From: Deinococcus detaillensis
Lineage (GTDB): Bacteria; Deinococcota; Deinococci; Deinococcales; Deinococcaceae
DNA: 64,000 bases
NCBI RefSeq assembly: GCF_007280555.1
Contig: NZ_VKDB01000003.1
Coordinates: 62,001-126,000, forward strand
Direction: 5' to 3'
Shown here piece after piece: positions 29,229 to 40,766 of this stretch. The first letter of the stretch is position 1. Each line of letters starts with the position of its first letter. The notes under the pieces were generated by a model. That model was not told the origin of the DNA. It did no database searches and saw only the letters and a program-made list of their open reading frames with translations. The position numbers and the translations under genes were made by a program.

Positions 29229-30680
29229 CTAAAGGTCAAGTGAAAGTTCGGTCTCCGCTTTTTCGGCGCTGGGCCGTGCGGGAGCGGCGGGCAAGACCAC
29301 CCTTACCCTGGCTCCGCCGCCCGCCCGCTCACCGAGTTCCAGACTGCCGCCGTGCGCTTCCACCACTTGGCGCACCACCGCCAAGCCGAGGCCAAAGCCT
29401 TCCGGCGCTTGGCCTGCTTTGTGGGCCGAGACGCCGCGCACGAAGGCTTCGGTCAGCGGGCCAGTCGGAAAGCCCGGGCCGCTGTCCTCGACGATCAACT
29501 CCGCGCCGCCCCTGAGCGGCAAAACCCGCACGCTGACTTGCCCGCCTTCCGGCGAAAACTTGAGGGCGTTGCCAATCAAATTTTCCAGCACGCCCGAAAG
29601 CAGCGACGCGTCTACGAGTGCGGGGGTGGGTGCCCCTTCCAGCCAAAGGTCTATCTCGCGTTTGAGGGCCAGCGGTTGCAGCAAGTCGATGGCTTCTCCG
29701 GCCAGGTCGAGCAGGTCGGCGGTTTGGCGCTCGCCGAGGTGCTGCGCTCTGGTCAGGCTCATCAAGTTGCCGGTGAGTTGGCGCAGCCTGCCAGCGGTGC
29801 GCTCGGTGCGGTGCAGGGCGGCCAAGACTTCTTCCGGCGAGCGCTCGCGGGCCAAGGTGTGCTGCAAGTCGGCCAGCATGGCAGTCACGGGCGTGCGGAG
29901 TTCGTGTGAAGCGCTGGCCAAAAACAAACTTTCTCGCCGCCGCTCGGCCCTCAGCTCGGCCAAGCTGGTGTCGAGGGCGCGGGCGAGCGCTCCGACCTCG
30001 CTGCGCTCCTGCGTGCCCGGCACCGGATCGGAAGTCGATAGATGCTGCACCCGCCGCACCAAGCGGTCAAGCGGCGTTAGCGCCCGGCGCACCGCCAGCG
30101 CCGCCGAGACGCCTCCCAGCGCCGAGAGCAGCAGCAAGCTCAGCGCCGCGATCAAGACGTAGCGGGTCAGTAGCTGCTCTAAGGGCCGCAAGCTGCGCCC
30201 GACCTGCACCACGCCGCGCTCTGGGCCGTCGCCGGCGTTGCCGTCCGAAGACGCCGAAAAGCGCCGACTGGCCACCAGATAGTCTTGGCTGCGGCTGATG
30301 CGCTCCGGTATCTGGGCACTCAAAAAAGCCGAATCCAGCGTACCGGAGGCCACCGCCCCGCCGGCCCAGATCAGTACCCCGTCTTCGTAAACCCGCCCCA
30401 CCGCCGTGATGCTGTCGCGCTCGAGGAGGTCGGCGGCGGTGTCGGGCAAAGCGCCGGGTGAGCGGCTGGCCACCGCCATCAGCGCGTCGGCCTGCGCGGT
30501 GATCTGACGGGTGATGCTGCTGAGTTCGATGCGCCACAGCAGCACGCCGGCCAGCCCCCCGAACGCCGCCAGCGACAAAAAAATCACGCCTGCGGTGAGT
30601 AAAGTCAGGCGCAGGCGCAGGGTCACGCCTGAGTCTAGAGGGCGGCGACCCCAAAGAGAGTGCCGCGCAGCTTCAGTCAC
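29229..30680 (-). CDS. Sensor histidine kinase
   Basis: A 483-aa membrane kinase. TM1 lies at about 22-46, a sensor loop at about 50-170, TM2 at about 174-197 and HAMP at about 198-245. The phospho-acceptor His259 lies in ASASHELRTPVT. The ATPase follows with N-box GVLENLIGNALKFSPEGG, G1 DSGPGFP and G2 GFGLGLAVV. The GTG at 30680 is chosen because it overlaps the response-regulator stop by 8 nt; the longer frame reads through that gene. It is the partner of the upstream regulator. Signal unknown. Confidence 0.9.
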   Translation of the reverse strand: MTEAARHSLWGRRPLDSGVTLRLRLTLLTAGVIFLSLAAFGGLAGVLLWRIELSSITRQITAQADALMAVASRSPGALPDTAADLLERDSITAVGRVYEDGVLIWAGGAVASGTLDSAFLSAQIPERISRSQDYLVASRRFSASSDGNAGDGPERGVVQVGRSLRPLEQLLTRYVLIAALSLLLLSALGGVSAALAVRRALTPLDRLVRRVQHLSTSDPVPGTQERSEVGALARALDTSLAELRAERRRESLFLASASHELRTPVTAMLADLQHTLARERSPEEVLAALHRTERTAGRLRQLTGNLMSLTRAQHLGERQTADLLDLAGEAIDLLQPLALKREIDLWLEGAPTPALVDASLLSGVLENLIGNALKFSPEGGQVSVRVLPLRGGAELIVEDSGPGFPTGPLTEAFVRGVSAHKAGQAPEGFGLGLAVVRQVVEAHGGSLELGERAGGGARVRVVLPAAPARPSAEKAETELSLDL

Positions 30681-31341
30681 CTTCAGGAAAGTTGTAGCCC
30701 AGACCGCGCATGGTCTTGACCACGTCGTCGCCCAGCTTGCGCCTGAGGTTGCGGACATAGGTTTCCACCACGTTGGACTCGGCGTCAAATCTTCCGTCCC
30801 AGACCCGGTCAATCAGTTCTTCACGGGTGTAGACCCGCCCGGGGTGCGAGGACAGCACTTCGATCAGCGAAAACTCTTTGGCCGTCAGCGCCATCCGCTC
30901 GCCCTTGCGGTAGACGGCGCGGGCCGTCCAATCGAACTTGAGGTCGCGCCAGACAAGGCTGCTTTGCACCTCGGCGCGGCTGCGGCGGGCCAGCGCCCGC
31001 AGCCGCGCCTGCACCTCGCCCAAGTGAAACGGCTTGACCAAATAATCGTCGCCGCCCGCGTCCAGCCCCTCGATCCGGTCTTCCACCGCGTCGCGGGCGG
31101 TCAGGTACAGCACCGGCGCAATGATCCCGCCCGCCCGCAGCCGCCGCACCAGATCAAAGCCGCTGACCGGCCCTTCCGGCAGGCCCACGTCCACCATCAG
31201 GGCGTCGTAAGGAAAGCTGCGGGCCAGCGCTTCGGCTTCCTCGGCGCTGCCGGCTTCGTCGACCGCGTAGCCCGCCTCGCGCAGACTCGCCGATAAGGGG
31301 CGGCGGATATCGGGTTCATCTTCAATAACCAGAAAGCGCAT
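30673..31341 (-). CDS. OmpR/PhoB-family response regulator
   Basis: A 222-aa regulator. The receiver domain (1-115) has the acidic pocket in VIEDEPDIR, phospho-acceptor Asp51 in ALMVDVGLP, Thr in LYLTARDA and Lys in YLVKPFHL. The winged-helix DNA-binding domain (about 125-222) has LTAKEFSLIEVLSSHPGRVY and VVETYVRNLRRKLG. It precedes and overlaps its kinase. TACCAT lies 5 nt before the ATG at 31341. Targets unknown; the neighbouring fusion gene is a candidate. Confidence 0.93.
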   Translation of the reverse strand: MRFLVIEDEPDIRRPLSASLREAGYAVDEAGSAEEAEALARSFPYDALMVDVGLPEGPVSGFDLVRRLRAGGIIAPVLYLTARDAVEDRIEGLDAGGDDYLVKPFHLGEVQARLRALARRSRAEVQSSLVWRDLKFDWTARAVYRKGERMALTAKEFSLIEVLSSHPGRVYTREELIDRVWDGRFDAESNVVETYVRNLRRKLGDDVVKTMRGLGYNFPEGD

Positions 31342-31346
31342 AGGGC

Positions 31347-31352
31347 ATGGTA
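31347..31352 (-). promoter_or_regulatory. -10 element of the two-component operon
   Basis: TACCAT on the minus strand, 5 nt before the ATG at 31341. Confidence 0.5.
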
Positions 31353-31430
31353 AGCGCTCAAGGTGAGGAGGGAGATGAAAGGCGGGCGGAGCGGTCAGTT
31401 GCTGATGGGTTTGGCTGGAGAAGTGCGCCT

Positions 31431-32351
31431 CTACAGTCTGGGTTCCGACTTGCCGCGCCACGCCAGCTTCATCCGCTGGCCGATGCGTTTGTGCAGCTTG
31501 GGAGCAAAGTTCTTGCTGAAGTCGAGGGTGGCCATTTCGCTGCCGACGTCGTGGCCGTACTTCTCGCTCAGGAAATAGCGGTGATCCATTACCCACAGGT
31601 AAAGGTCGGCTTCGGTGCGGCCCGGAAAACGGCGCATCACCCCGTGCGCTTCTATATTTTCCACGATGCGGCTGTACAGTCGGCGGTACCAGCTCTCCAC
31701 CGCTTCTTCCCAGGTCACGGGCCGTTCACGTCCGGGCTTGAGGTCGAGGTAATAGCGCCTGGCTTCGATGTGTTCGAGCAGCTTGGCGTAGCGCCCCGGC
31801 TTGGTAAAGAAGATGTCTTTGTGGTTGGGCGAGACTTCATCCAGTTTGGTGGCACGCAGAAAATGAGCGTACTCGCCTTTGATGATCATGTCTTTGAGCG
31901 TGTCGCCTTCACTGGGCGGAACGGTGACATGCAGCTCAATCACGTCGGCGTCGATAAAGACTTGCCCCTGGCGGCGGGCCACGCTGACGCGGTGGTTGCC
32001 GTCTTTGACGAAGTAGAGTTCGCCAACTTTATACACCTGAATCGGCGGCAATTCCTTGCCTTCGAGTTGGGCGCGGCGGATACCCACCCAGCGCTCGTCG
32101 AGGTGCTTTTCTTTGGGCAGATAATAGCGGTCAAATTCGCGGTAGCGGTCAACCGAGCCGATGATGTGATCCACCAAAATGGCCTGCAAGCCGCGCTGGT
32201 ACTCGGCGTCGGGGGCGAGGTGGCGCACCCAGTCAAAGGGAGTCAGCTCGTTGTGCATCCCGCGCAGAACGCTGAGAAAGTCGCGGACATCGGCCAGCAG
32301 GCGGGCACGTTCGACGTCGGTTTTGGCTTGGTTGGTGCTGAAGGCGCTCAT
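31431..32351 (-). CDS. Conserved protein with ParB/sulfiredoxin-like fold
   Basis: A 306-aa soluble protein. The core reads ELPPIQVYKVGELYFVKDGNHRVSVARRQG (about residues 101-130), where VKDGNHRVSVA is the nucleotide-pocket motif shared by ParB-like and sulfiredoxin-like domains. The rest is charged and helical, rich in Arg, Tyr and Trp (AVESWYRRLYSRIV). No HTH is evident. Homologues are annotated only as regulators or hypothetical. AGGAGTTTC supplies a Shine-Dalgarno. It is divergent from argS; function unknown. Confidence 0.7.
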   Translation of the reverse strand: MSAFSTNQAKTDVERARLLADVRDFLSVLRGMHNELTPFDWVRHLAPDAEYQRGLQAILVDHIIGSVDRYREFDRYYLPKEKHLDERWVGIRRAQLEGKELPPIQVYKVGELYFVKDGNHRVSVARRQGQVFIDADVIELHVTVPPSEGDTLKDMIIKGEYAHFLRATKLDEVSPNHKDIFFTKPGRYAKLLEHIEARRYYLDLKPGRERPVTWEEAVESWYRRLYSRIVENIEAHGVMRRFPGRTEADLYLWVMDHRYFLSEKYGHDVGSEMATLDFSKNFAPKLHKRIGQRMKLAWRGKSEPRL

Positions 32352-32509
32352 GAAACTCCTATGGCGACCAATGACGAGGGCGAGTGAGAAGGCCGCCGCT
32401 GTTGGAGGTTATTATACCGCGCCGACTCTGATAAGAGACTGACAGCGCATGGTCACGGTGAGGTCAACGCGGTGAGCGCCCTGCCCAAGCTGCCAACCGA
32501 CCAACCTGA

Positions 32510-32515
32510 TAGCAT
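32510..32515 (+). promoter_or_regulatory. -10 element of argS
   Basis: TAGCAT, 6 nt before the ATG at 32522; identical hexamer and spacing to mazG. Confidence 0.6.
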
Positions 32516-32521
32516 CCCCGG

Positions 32522-34366
32522 ATGAACCTCAAAGCCCAACTCAAAGCTGCTGTAGAGCAGGCCGCCCAAGTCCTGACCGACGCACAGGGTCTTGCTCCCC
32601 TGGAAGTGGCGATTCAAGAAACCCCGCCGGGCAAAGCGGGCGACTACGGCACGCCCGCCGCCTTCCAGCTCGCCAAGTTGCTGAAGGCCAACCCGGCGCA
32701 GGTGGCGCAGCAGCTTGCCCAGAGTGTGAATTTGCCCGCCGGCATCGCCCGCGCCGAAACGGCTGGCCCTTTCCTGAACTTTTTTGTGGACGCCGGAGCC
32801 TTCGTGCAGTCGGTGGTCACCGATCCGGCTACCCCCCAGCAGGGCAGCGGCAAAGTGGTGATCGAACACACTTCGGTCAACCCCAACAAAGAATTGCACG
32901 TTGGACACGTGCGTAACGTGGTGCTGGGCGACAGCATGGGGCGCATCTTCCGCGCCGCCGGACACGAAGTCGAGATTCAGAATTACATCGACGACACCGG
33001 ACGCCAGGCCGCCGAGAGCCTGTATGCCCAGGCGCATTACCGCCGCAAGTGGGACGGCAAGCAGAAGTACGATCACTTCATGGGTGAAGGCTACGTGCGC
33101 CTCAACGCCGACGCCGACAAGCCCGACTTGGAAGAAGGCATTCGGGCGATTATTCACCGCCTCGAAACTGGCGAACTGCGCGGCGAGATCGAGCAAATCG
33201 TGGCCGCCCACTTGGAAACCTGCTTCCGGCTGGGCGCACGCTACGATCTGCTCAACTGGGAATCGGACGTGGTGGGCAGCGGCTTTTTGAGTCAGGCCAT
33301 GAACATTTTGCAGGACAGTCCTTACAGCTCGCGCCCCGCTGAAGGCAAATTTGCCGGAGCCTTCGTGATGGACGTCTCGCACTTCATGCCGGGCCTGGAA
33401 GAGTCCAAAGTGGTGCTGATGCGCTCGGACGGCAGCGCCATGTACGCCGCCAAAGACATCGGCTATCAGTTCTGGAAGTTCGGGCTCTTTGAAGGCATGA
33501 AATTCAAGCCGTTCATGCTCGATCCCGAAGGCCACACCATCTGGACGTCTGCCCCCGATGGCCAGCCCGATACCCAGCACCGCTTCGGCCACGCCGCTGA
33601 GGTCATCAACGTGATCGACTCGCGGCAGGAGCATCCCCAGAAAGTGGTGAAGGCCAGCCTAGGCGTGGCGCAGCATCCCGAACAGGAAGAGCGCAGCATC
33701 CATCTGTCGTACGCCTTCGTGACCTACGAGGGCCAGACCATTTCGGGCCGTAAGGGCATAGGCGTGAGCGCCGACTCGGTGTTGGACGAAGCTGAGCAAC
33801 TCGTCACCGAGCTGATGCAGAGTCTCAAGCCGGACGTGATCGGCACCCCCGAGGGCGCGGAAATCGTGCGCCGCATCGCGGTGGGGGCCATCCGTTTTGC
33901 CATGCTCAAGGCCGAGCCGACCCGCCAGATCGATTTCCGCTGGGATCAGGCGCTGGCCCTGCAAGGCGACACCGCCCCTTACGTGCAGTACGCGGCGGTG
34001 CGGGCCGGAAACATTCTCAAGAAAGCGGCGGCGGAAGGCTACGCCGTGGACGGCAGCGGGGCCGATTGGTCGATGGTGACGGAACTGGACTTGAATCTCG
34101 CCAAGATCGTGGCCAAGTATCCCGAAGTCATCGCCAACTCGGTGCGCGTTCACAGCCCACATGTGGTGGCGCAGTACGCCCTCGATCTGGCAGCGGCCTT
34201 CAATGGCTGGTACAACGCCAAAAATAAAGAGGGCCGCCCCGCCACCAATGTGCTGGCGAGCGAGCCGGGACTGCGTGAAGCACGGCTGGCCTTGGTGGGC
34301 AGGCTGCAACGCGCCTTCGTGCAGACGCTGGGCCTGATCGGGATTGAGGTGCCGAGCGCGATGTGA
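32522..34366 (+). CDS. argS: Arginyl-tRNA synthetase
   Basis: Charges tRNA-Arg with arginine. The 614-aa product has the N-terminal Add-1-type domain (1-110), then the class I fold with VEHTSVNPNKELHVGHVRNV (HVGH as HIGH motif). The KMSKS position reads ISGRKGIGVSADSVLDEA, a diverged form as in many ArgRS. The C-terminal anticodon-binding domain contains TAPYVQYAAVRAGNILKKA and ends IGIEVPSAM, close to the consensus GI(E/P)xPxxM end. Mono-cistronic. Confidence 0.96.
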   Translation: MNLKAQLKAAVEQAAQVLTDAQGLAPLEVAIQETPPGKAGDYGTPAAFQLAKLLKANPAQVAQQLAQSVNLPAGIARAETAGPFLNFFVDAGAFVQSVVTDPATPQQGSGKVVIEHTSVNPNKELHVGHVRNVVLGDSMGRIFRAAGHEVEIQNYIDDTGRQAAESLYAQAHYRRKWDGKQKYDHFMGEGYVRLNADADKPDLEEGIRAIIHRLETGELRGEIEQIVAAHLETCFRLGARYDLLNWESDVVGSGFLSQAMNILQDSPYSSRPAEGKFAGAFVMDVSHFMPGLEESKVVLMRSDGSAMYAAKDIGYQFWKFGLFEGMKFKPFMLDPEGHTIWTSAPDGQPDTQHRFGHAAEVINVIDSRQEHPQKVVKASLGVAQHPEQEERSIHLSYAFVTYEGQTISGRKGIGVSADSVLDEAEQLVTELMQSLKPDVIGTPEGAEIVRRIAVGAIRFAMLKAEPTRQIDFRWDQALALQGDTAPYVQYAAVRAGNILKKAAAEGYAVDGSGADWSMVTELDLNLAKIVAKYPEVIANSVRVHSPHVVAQYALDLAAAFNGWYNAKNKEGRPATNVLASEPGLREARLALVGRLQRAFVQTLGLIGIEVPSAM

Positions 34367-34392
34367 GCTTTGAGAGACTCTCAGAGTCTGTA

Positions 34393-35235
34393 TTACTTCC
34401 GCGCCTGCAACTCCTGAACGAAGGCCACCACCTGATCGGCCACCTGTGGGCTGAGGTGCGAGCCGCCGAGGTGCGGGCCAGCCGTGCGGATCAGTGAACT
34501 GCCGCTGCCCGCCGCTTTTGCATACAGCGCCGCGCCGTTGCGGGCAAAGTTGACGGTTTCGTCTTGCGGGCTGCCGAACACCAGCAGCGGCAGCCGGAAA
34601 CTTTTGGGCAGCGAGCCGAGCGGGTCTTCGTGCGCGGCGGGCGGGCGACCTCCCAGTCCGTAAGCGGCGCTGAGTTCCGGCTTGCGCGACTTGCCGCTGA
34701 GCCAGGCGTCTTTGAGGTTGACCCGCCCGTCAATCAGGATTAGCCCCTGAACTTCAAATACCGCGTCCACGGCTGCCCGCAGCGCCGACATCCCGCCCAT
34801 CGAAACGCCCAGCGCGTAGGTGCGGCCCGAGAACTTGAAAACCGAGCGCGACAGCGTATGGTCGCGGGTGAGTTGCCACAGCGCTTCCGGCCCGCCCCAG
34901 CCGTCAGGGCCGCCCTCGGCGGAGAGCAGCACCGGCAACTTGGCGGCGAGCAACCGGCGCACGAACGGCTGAAAGCTGGGGCTGTTCAGCAGTTCCAGCG
35001 GGGTGCGCCCGCGTGTGTGCGACAAGGTCAGCAGCGGGCAGGCCTGCGTGCGGCACCCCGGCGGCACCAGCAGCACGCCGTCTTCCGGTAGGAGGTAAAC
35101 GCTCTGCCCGGCAAAGGCGCTGAGGGTCGTGGGGGTCAGTGCCGGAGCAGACAGCGCCGAAGACGGCAGTCCGTTCATGGCCGCCGCGCCGCTGAGCGTA
35201 AGGCCCAAGAGAAGAGTAAAAAGCCGTGAACGCAT
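34393..35235 (-). CDS. Secreted alpha/beta hydrolase
   Basis: A 280-aa product with a signal peptide (about 1-18, ending GAAAM). The hydrolase fold has an oxyanion region LLTLSHTRGRTP, the nucleophile elbow LGVSMGGMSA, the acid in VFGSPQDETVNF and His in AGPHLGGSHLSP. The triad appears complete, although the substrate cannot be read from the sequence; esterase or depolymerase roles are possible. The ATG at 35235 follows TAAGAT; the frame runs to 35328 without support. Confidence 0.8.
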   Translation of the reverse strand: MRSRLFTLLLGLTLSGAAAMNGLPSSALSAPALTPTTLSAFAGQSVYLLPEDGVLLVPPGCRTQACPLLTLSHTRGRTPLELLNSPSFQPFVRRLLAAKLPVLLSAEGGPDGWGGPEALWQLTRDHTLSRSVFKFSGRTYALGVSMGGMSALRAAVDAVFEVQGLILIDGRVNLKDAWLSGKSRKPELSAAYGLGGRPPAAHEDPLGSLPKSFRLPLLVFGSPQDETVNFARNGAALYAKAAGSGSSLIRTAGPHLGGSHLSPQVADQVVAFVQELQARK

Positions 35236-35242
35236 CGGCCCT

Positions 35243-35248
35243 ATCTTA
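35243..35248 (-). promoter_or_regulatory. -10 element of the secreted hydrolase gene
   Basis: TAAGAT on the minus strand, 7 nt before the ATG at 35235. Confidence 0.55.
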
Positions 35249-35305
35249 GCGGGCAAAACCTGAGCGGTTGGGGACTTACCAGTTGAAAACCCAGTGGTGA
35301 GAAAA

Positions 35306-36412
35306 TCAGCGGCCGAAGAACAGTCCACTCAGCCTTAAGCGGGCCAGCAGCTTGGCAATCCCGAACGGCAGCGCCAGCGACATCAGCACCATCAGCGCGA
35401 ACATCGGCAGCGCGGGTGCAGCGCCCAGTCCGGCGACGCCTTCGGTGGGCAAGAGACTCTCCAGACCTTCCAGAATCGCCGGGTGAATCAGGTAAATCTG
35501 GAGCGAAAAGCCGCCCAGCACCCCCACCCATTTCAAGCGCCCACGCCGCCACAAGCTGTAGCCTGCGCCAAGCACCACCAGCGCCATTGGGGTGGTGTAA
35601 GCCCAACCCGAGGCGCTGTAGAGCCAGGGGTTGATCCGTGCTCCGTCCAAAAAGGCCAGCGCCAGCGGCAAGTGCAGGGCCAGCGCGGCGGCGGTAAAGA
35701 GCAACACGCGGCTGCGGCGCAGTGTCCACCAGTCCTGAAATTCATTCCAGCGTGCGCCCACCGCCGTCCCCAAAATCACCGGAGCCAAGTACCACAGCGC
35801 CGTGGACGCCGGATACAGCAGATGCAGGGCGTATTTGTTGAGCCAGTAGATGCCGACTTGCACCGCCAATCCCAGCCCCAGCGCTGCCGAGATTCGCAGG
35901 CGGCCTCGGGCCAGCGGCAGCAAAAAGGGCAGCACCACATAGGATTCGAGCGCCACCAGCAAAAAGTACAAATGGTAATTGCCTTTGCCGTAGCCCAGCC
36001 AGAGTTGCCACTTCCCCGGCTTCAGTAAATCGTCCCAGGGTCGGTCGCCGAGCCAAGCGCTCCACAGCAAGTACAGCACCGTCCACAGCAAATACGGCCA
36101 AGCGCCGCGCACGATCCGCCGCCAGAAGTAGCGCCCGAAGTTGGGCGACTTGAGCAGGCTGCGGGTCAGCACCGCCGCCGATAAAAAGAGGAATCCGGGA
36201 ACGGCGAAATGCAGCACCCGGTTGAGCACAGTCAAAAACAGCAGCGCCGCCGAGCCGTCTGCCGCGTAATCGCGGGCCGCGCCGGAAGAATGGTGCAAGA
36301 CCACTTCCAAAATCGCCAGGCCCCGAAAATAATCCACCGGGGTCAGGGCAGTTCGGGCTTGCTCCAGTGGCTGCTCGGTACTGGGGAGGGGAGTGAGGTC
36401 GGGCGCAGACAT
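35306..36412 (-). CDS. Membrane acyltransferase (acyltransferase_3 family)
   Basis: A 368-aa protein with about ten membrane helices. The N-terminus has the family entry TPVDYFRGLAILEVVLHHSSG, where the His and the RG pair align with the active region of OafA-type acyltransferases. ALESYVVLPFLLPLARGR and QIYLIHPAILEGLE are further family features. It probably transfers an acyl group (often acetyl) to a surface sugar. The polysaccharide fusion at 25802 is a possible pathway partner, but the genes are not adjacent. Confidence 0.85.
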   Translation of the reverse strand: MSAPDLTPLPSTEQPLEQARTALTPVDYFRGLAILEVVLHHSSGAARDYAADGSAALLFLTVLNRVLHFAVPGFLFLSAAVLTRSLLKSPNFGRYFWRRIVRGAWPYLLWTVLYLLWSAWLGDRPWDDLLKPGKWQLWLGYGKGNYHLYFLLVALESYVVLPFLLPLARGRLRISAALGLGLAVQVGIYWLNKYALHLLYPASTALWYLAPVILGTAVGARWNEFQDWWTLRRSRVLLFTAAALALHLPLALAFLDGARINPWLYSASGWAYTTPMALVVLGAGYSLWRRGRLKWVGVLGGFSLQIYLIHPAILEGLESLLPTEGVAGLGAAPALPMFALMVLMSLALPFGIAKLLARLRLSGLFFGR

Positions 36413-36623
36413 GGTTAGCGCAGCATTGTGTCACGAATGAGCGGGCGCGGGCGAGGCTTGGGCCACCTTCTGGTGAGAACCGGCGCAGCCAATGCCTCGG
36501 GGGAAGCGGGCCACTTGCCGCTGTGCTCGGAGCGGATTTGTTCTCTGTACCCGCTTCTTTTAGGTGATCGTGCCCATACAAAAAGTGAGCTTTTATCCAG
36601 TAGGCCCACTTCACCCCGGCGGG

Positions 36624-37520
36624 TTATTCCCAGTAGTCGTGGGGTCGCCCGTCTTCAGGCAGCTCGGCGTCCAGCGGCACTTGATCGGCCCACACCGTCA
36701 TCTGGGTCAGCCTTGCCGCGCCGAAGGTGGTGGTAAAGGCCACGTCCGCCGCGTCGCGCCCGGTGGCGATCAGGATGCGGCCAATCCGGGGCTTGTTGTG
36801 ACGGGCATCAAAGGTGCGCCACTGGCCGCCCAAGTACGCTTCAAACCAAGCGTGAAAGTCCATTGGTACGCCGTCGGGCGGGATGCCGATGTCGCCGAGG
36901 TAGCCGCAGGCGTAGCGGGCGGGAATATTGAGCGCCCGGCAAAAAGCCACGCCCATGTGCGCGAAGTCGCGGCACACCGCTTTGCCCGAAGCGTAAGCCT
37001 GCTGGGCCGTGGTGGTGGAGTTGCTGCCCACGCCGTACATGCAGCTTCCGTAGAGGTGATCGGAAATGGCCTGCACCTGCGCCCAGCCGCCCTGAATATG
37101 CCCAAACCGCTCCCAGGCTTCGGCGGCCAGCAGATCGGAATCTGCATACCGGCTCGGCAGCAAAAAGCGCAAGGTGTCGTCGGGCAAGTCTTCCACCAGC
37201 GTTTTGGGCAAATCAGGAAACTGAGGATCGGGCCGACCTGAGACTTCGGCCATCACGTCGTGGCTGATGGTCAAGGTGCCGGGCTGGGCCAGCATGCGCC
37301 AGATCACGTTGCCGTGCGCGTCAAAATAGCGGTGCAGATGGGTCACGCCCGCTCCCGGCTCAATCAAGCGGCGCGACTCCAACAGCCGCTGGCCGGGGCG
37401 CTCCTGCGGTTCGACCACAAACAGCATCGGAGTGGGAAACGGCACGTCGAACGTGAGTGAAAAGCCCACGCGAACGCGGATAATCTCGGTCAGGGGTAGA
37501 GCTGGCGCGGGCGCAGACAT
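36624..37520 (-). CDS. Transglutaminase-like protein
   Basis: A 298-aa cytosolic protein. N-terminal beta domain (about 1-120) of the type that precedes bacterial transglutaminase-like cores. The core has the Cys in [20 protein letters not shown], His in [12 protein letters not shown] and Asp in [12 protein letters not shown], a complete Cys-His-Asp triad. Such proteins are generally thiol peptidases rather than cross-linkers. No signal peptide. It is divergent from the DUF255 gene. The 211 nt downstream to 36413 hold no gene I can support. Confidence 0.88.
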   Translation of the reverse strand: MSAPAPALPLTEIIRVRVGFSLTFDVPFPTPMLFVVEPQERPGQRLLESRRLIEPGAGVTHLHRYFDAHGNVIWRMLAQPGTLTISHDVMAEVSGRPDPQFPDLPKTLVEDLPDDTLRFLLPSRYADSDLLAAEAWERFGHIQGGWAQVQAISDHLYGSCMYGVGSNSTTTAQQAYASGKAVCRDFAHMGVAFCRALNIPARYACGYLGDIGIPPDGVPMDFHAWFEAYLGGQWRTFDARHNKPRIGRILIATGRDAADVAFTTTFGAARLTQMTVWADQVPLDAELPEDGRPHDYWE

Positions 37521-37677
37521 GCTCTATCTTCTCACACGATTGCCGAAAAAAGATGGGGTGAGGTCTGCCGAATTCTTGAGAAAGCTAGGCAGGTTCAGGT
37601 GGGGCGGCTCAGATGCTATTGGCCCAATTCCAAAGCTCCCTTGCTGTCCTTCCCATACCCCGCAGCCCCCTTGCGAT

Positions 37678-37683
37678 TACCCT
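37678..37683 (+). promoter_or_regulatory. -10 element of the DUF255 gene
   Basis: TACCCT, 6 nt before the ATG at 37690. Confidence 0.55.
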
Positions 37684-37689
37684 AAATCC

Positions 37690-39729
<2,040 letters not shown>

Positions 39730-39839
39730 CGGGCAGGTGCGCCGCGCTCCTGCCTCAAGGAAGCTGAAAGCGCTCCTCAGCCGCTGAACACGCCGGAGGT
39801 TCAAACTGCTTGCATCTCAAGTTCAGCAGGAGGGTTTTA

Positions 39840-40391
39840 ATGAGCGATCCACATGACGCCGCCAATCCGCGTAACGACCTCAGCACCCGGGGCGATCCCA
39901 AAGACGATCACGAGTCTCACTACACCACCGCGCCCTTAGATGACCGCGTGGGAACACAGGACAAAGGCGTCGGCGGCTTGCAAAATCAAGACGACCACGA
40001 GTCTGGTCAGGGGGCGCAGACGTTCAAGGGTGTCAACGCTCTAGTGACCCGCGACCCCGACGCCTTTGAACACTCGCCGCAAGAGGCGGCCTATGCGGGC
40101 GCGGACGCGCCAGTGAGTACGCTCGGCGGTATGCCGCCCGCCGCTGCGATTCCCGGCGATCTCAGCGCTGGCCTCTCGGTGATGCCGGGCGGCGGCATCG
40201 GCGGGGTCATGCAGTCCGACCCCTTTCTGGCCCGCGACATCGACCCCAATCCGGCTTACACCCCGCCCAGCGAGGAAGTCACGCCCCATCCCAACGAGGG
40301 AGCCGCCGGCGTGCCAGCCGGCGCACCCGGCGAGGGCTACCTCGAAGCCAACCTCAACGACACCGTAAGCAACGATAAAGACCGGCGCTGA
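39840..40391 (+). CDS. Acidic, disordered hydrophilic protein
   Basis: A 183-aa product without predicted fold, rich in Asp, Gly, Pro, Ala and His. It carries near-repeats DPKDDHESHYTTAPLDDRVG and NQDDHESGQGAQTF, and ends NDTVSNDKDRR. No signal or helix. A strong AGGAGGG Shine-Dalgarno precedes the ATG at 39840, so it is likely well expressed. It is followed 19 nt later by a second protein of the same kind. Composition recalls hydrophilins linked with desiccation, but no family is recognised. Confidence 0.75.
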   Translation: MSDPHDAANPRNDLSTRGDPKDDHESHYTTAPLDDRVGTQDKGVGGLQNQDDHESGQGAQTFKGVNALVTRDPDAFEHSPQEAAYAGADAPVSTLGGMPPAAAIPGDLSAGLSVMPGGGIGGVMQSDPFLARDIDPNPAYTPPSEEVTPHPNEGAAGVPAGAPGEGYLEANLNDTVSNDKDRR

Positions 40392-40410
40392 GCTTAAAAA
40401 AGGACAAATC

Positions 40411-40686
40411 ATGACCGATCCCAATGACATGAACGGCAGTGATTTTCCGCAAATGGACAACCCGGCGGGCGTGCCGAATTACAGCGGTAGCGAGTTGCCC
40501 ACCAACGAAGAGATGGGCGGCCTCAGCAGCGGCGTGGGTGGCATGAGTAGAGCGCCCAGAGTGGATGATTCCATCATCGACGAGATCGGCGGCACGGGTG
40601 GAGCGGGTCTGAGCCGCAACCCGGACGACGCGGCGGGTTCTCCGGTGCATCAGGTGTCGGGTAAGAAAACGGACGAAGTGCCGTAG
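40411..40686 (+). CDS. Second small disordered acidic protein
   Basis: A 91-aa product, Met/Gly/Asp/Ser/Pro-rich, opening MTDPNDMNGSDFPQMDNPAG with a possible Ile-containing segment DSIIDEIGGTGGAG. It shares composition and the M-[ST]-D-P start with the upstream protein, suggesting an old duplication or a shared role. AAGGAC precedes the ATG. The strong terminator at 40707 closes the two-gene unit. Function unknown. Confidence 0.7.
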   Translation: MTDPNDMNGSDFPQMDNPAGVPNYSGSELPTNEEMGGLSSGVGGMSRAPRVDDSIIDEIGGTGGAGLSRNPDDAAGSPVHQVSGKKTDEVP

Positions 40687-40706
40687 AGCTTTCGTAGAAG
40701 ATAAGC

Positions 40707-40760
40707 AAGCAAAACCGCCGCCCAGACCGAGTGTTCTCGTCAAGGGCGGCGGTTTTGCTT
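40707..40760. terminator. Bidirectional terminator
   Basis: AAGCAAAACCGCCGCCC pairs perfectly with GGGCGGCGGTTTTGCTT (17 bp) around a 20-nt loop. It lies between the disordered pair and the convergent Rieske gene, and its U-side A/T tracts are inside the stem. Confidence 0.8.
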
Positions 40761-40766
40761 ACAGAC

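Noticed and set aside
34375..34389. AGACTCT-C-AGAGTCT palindrome between argS and the secreted hydrolase
   Set aside because: One-base spacing cannot form an RNA hairpin and there is no T-run; not counted as a terminator and with no evidence as a binding site.
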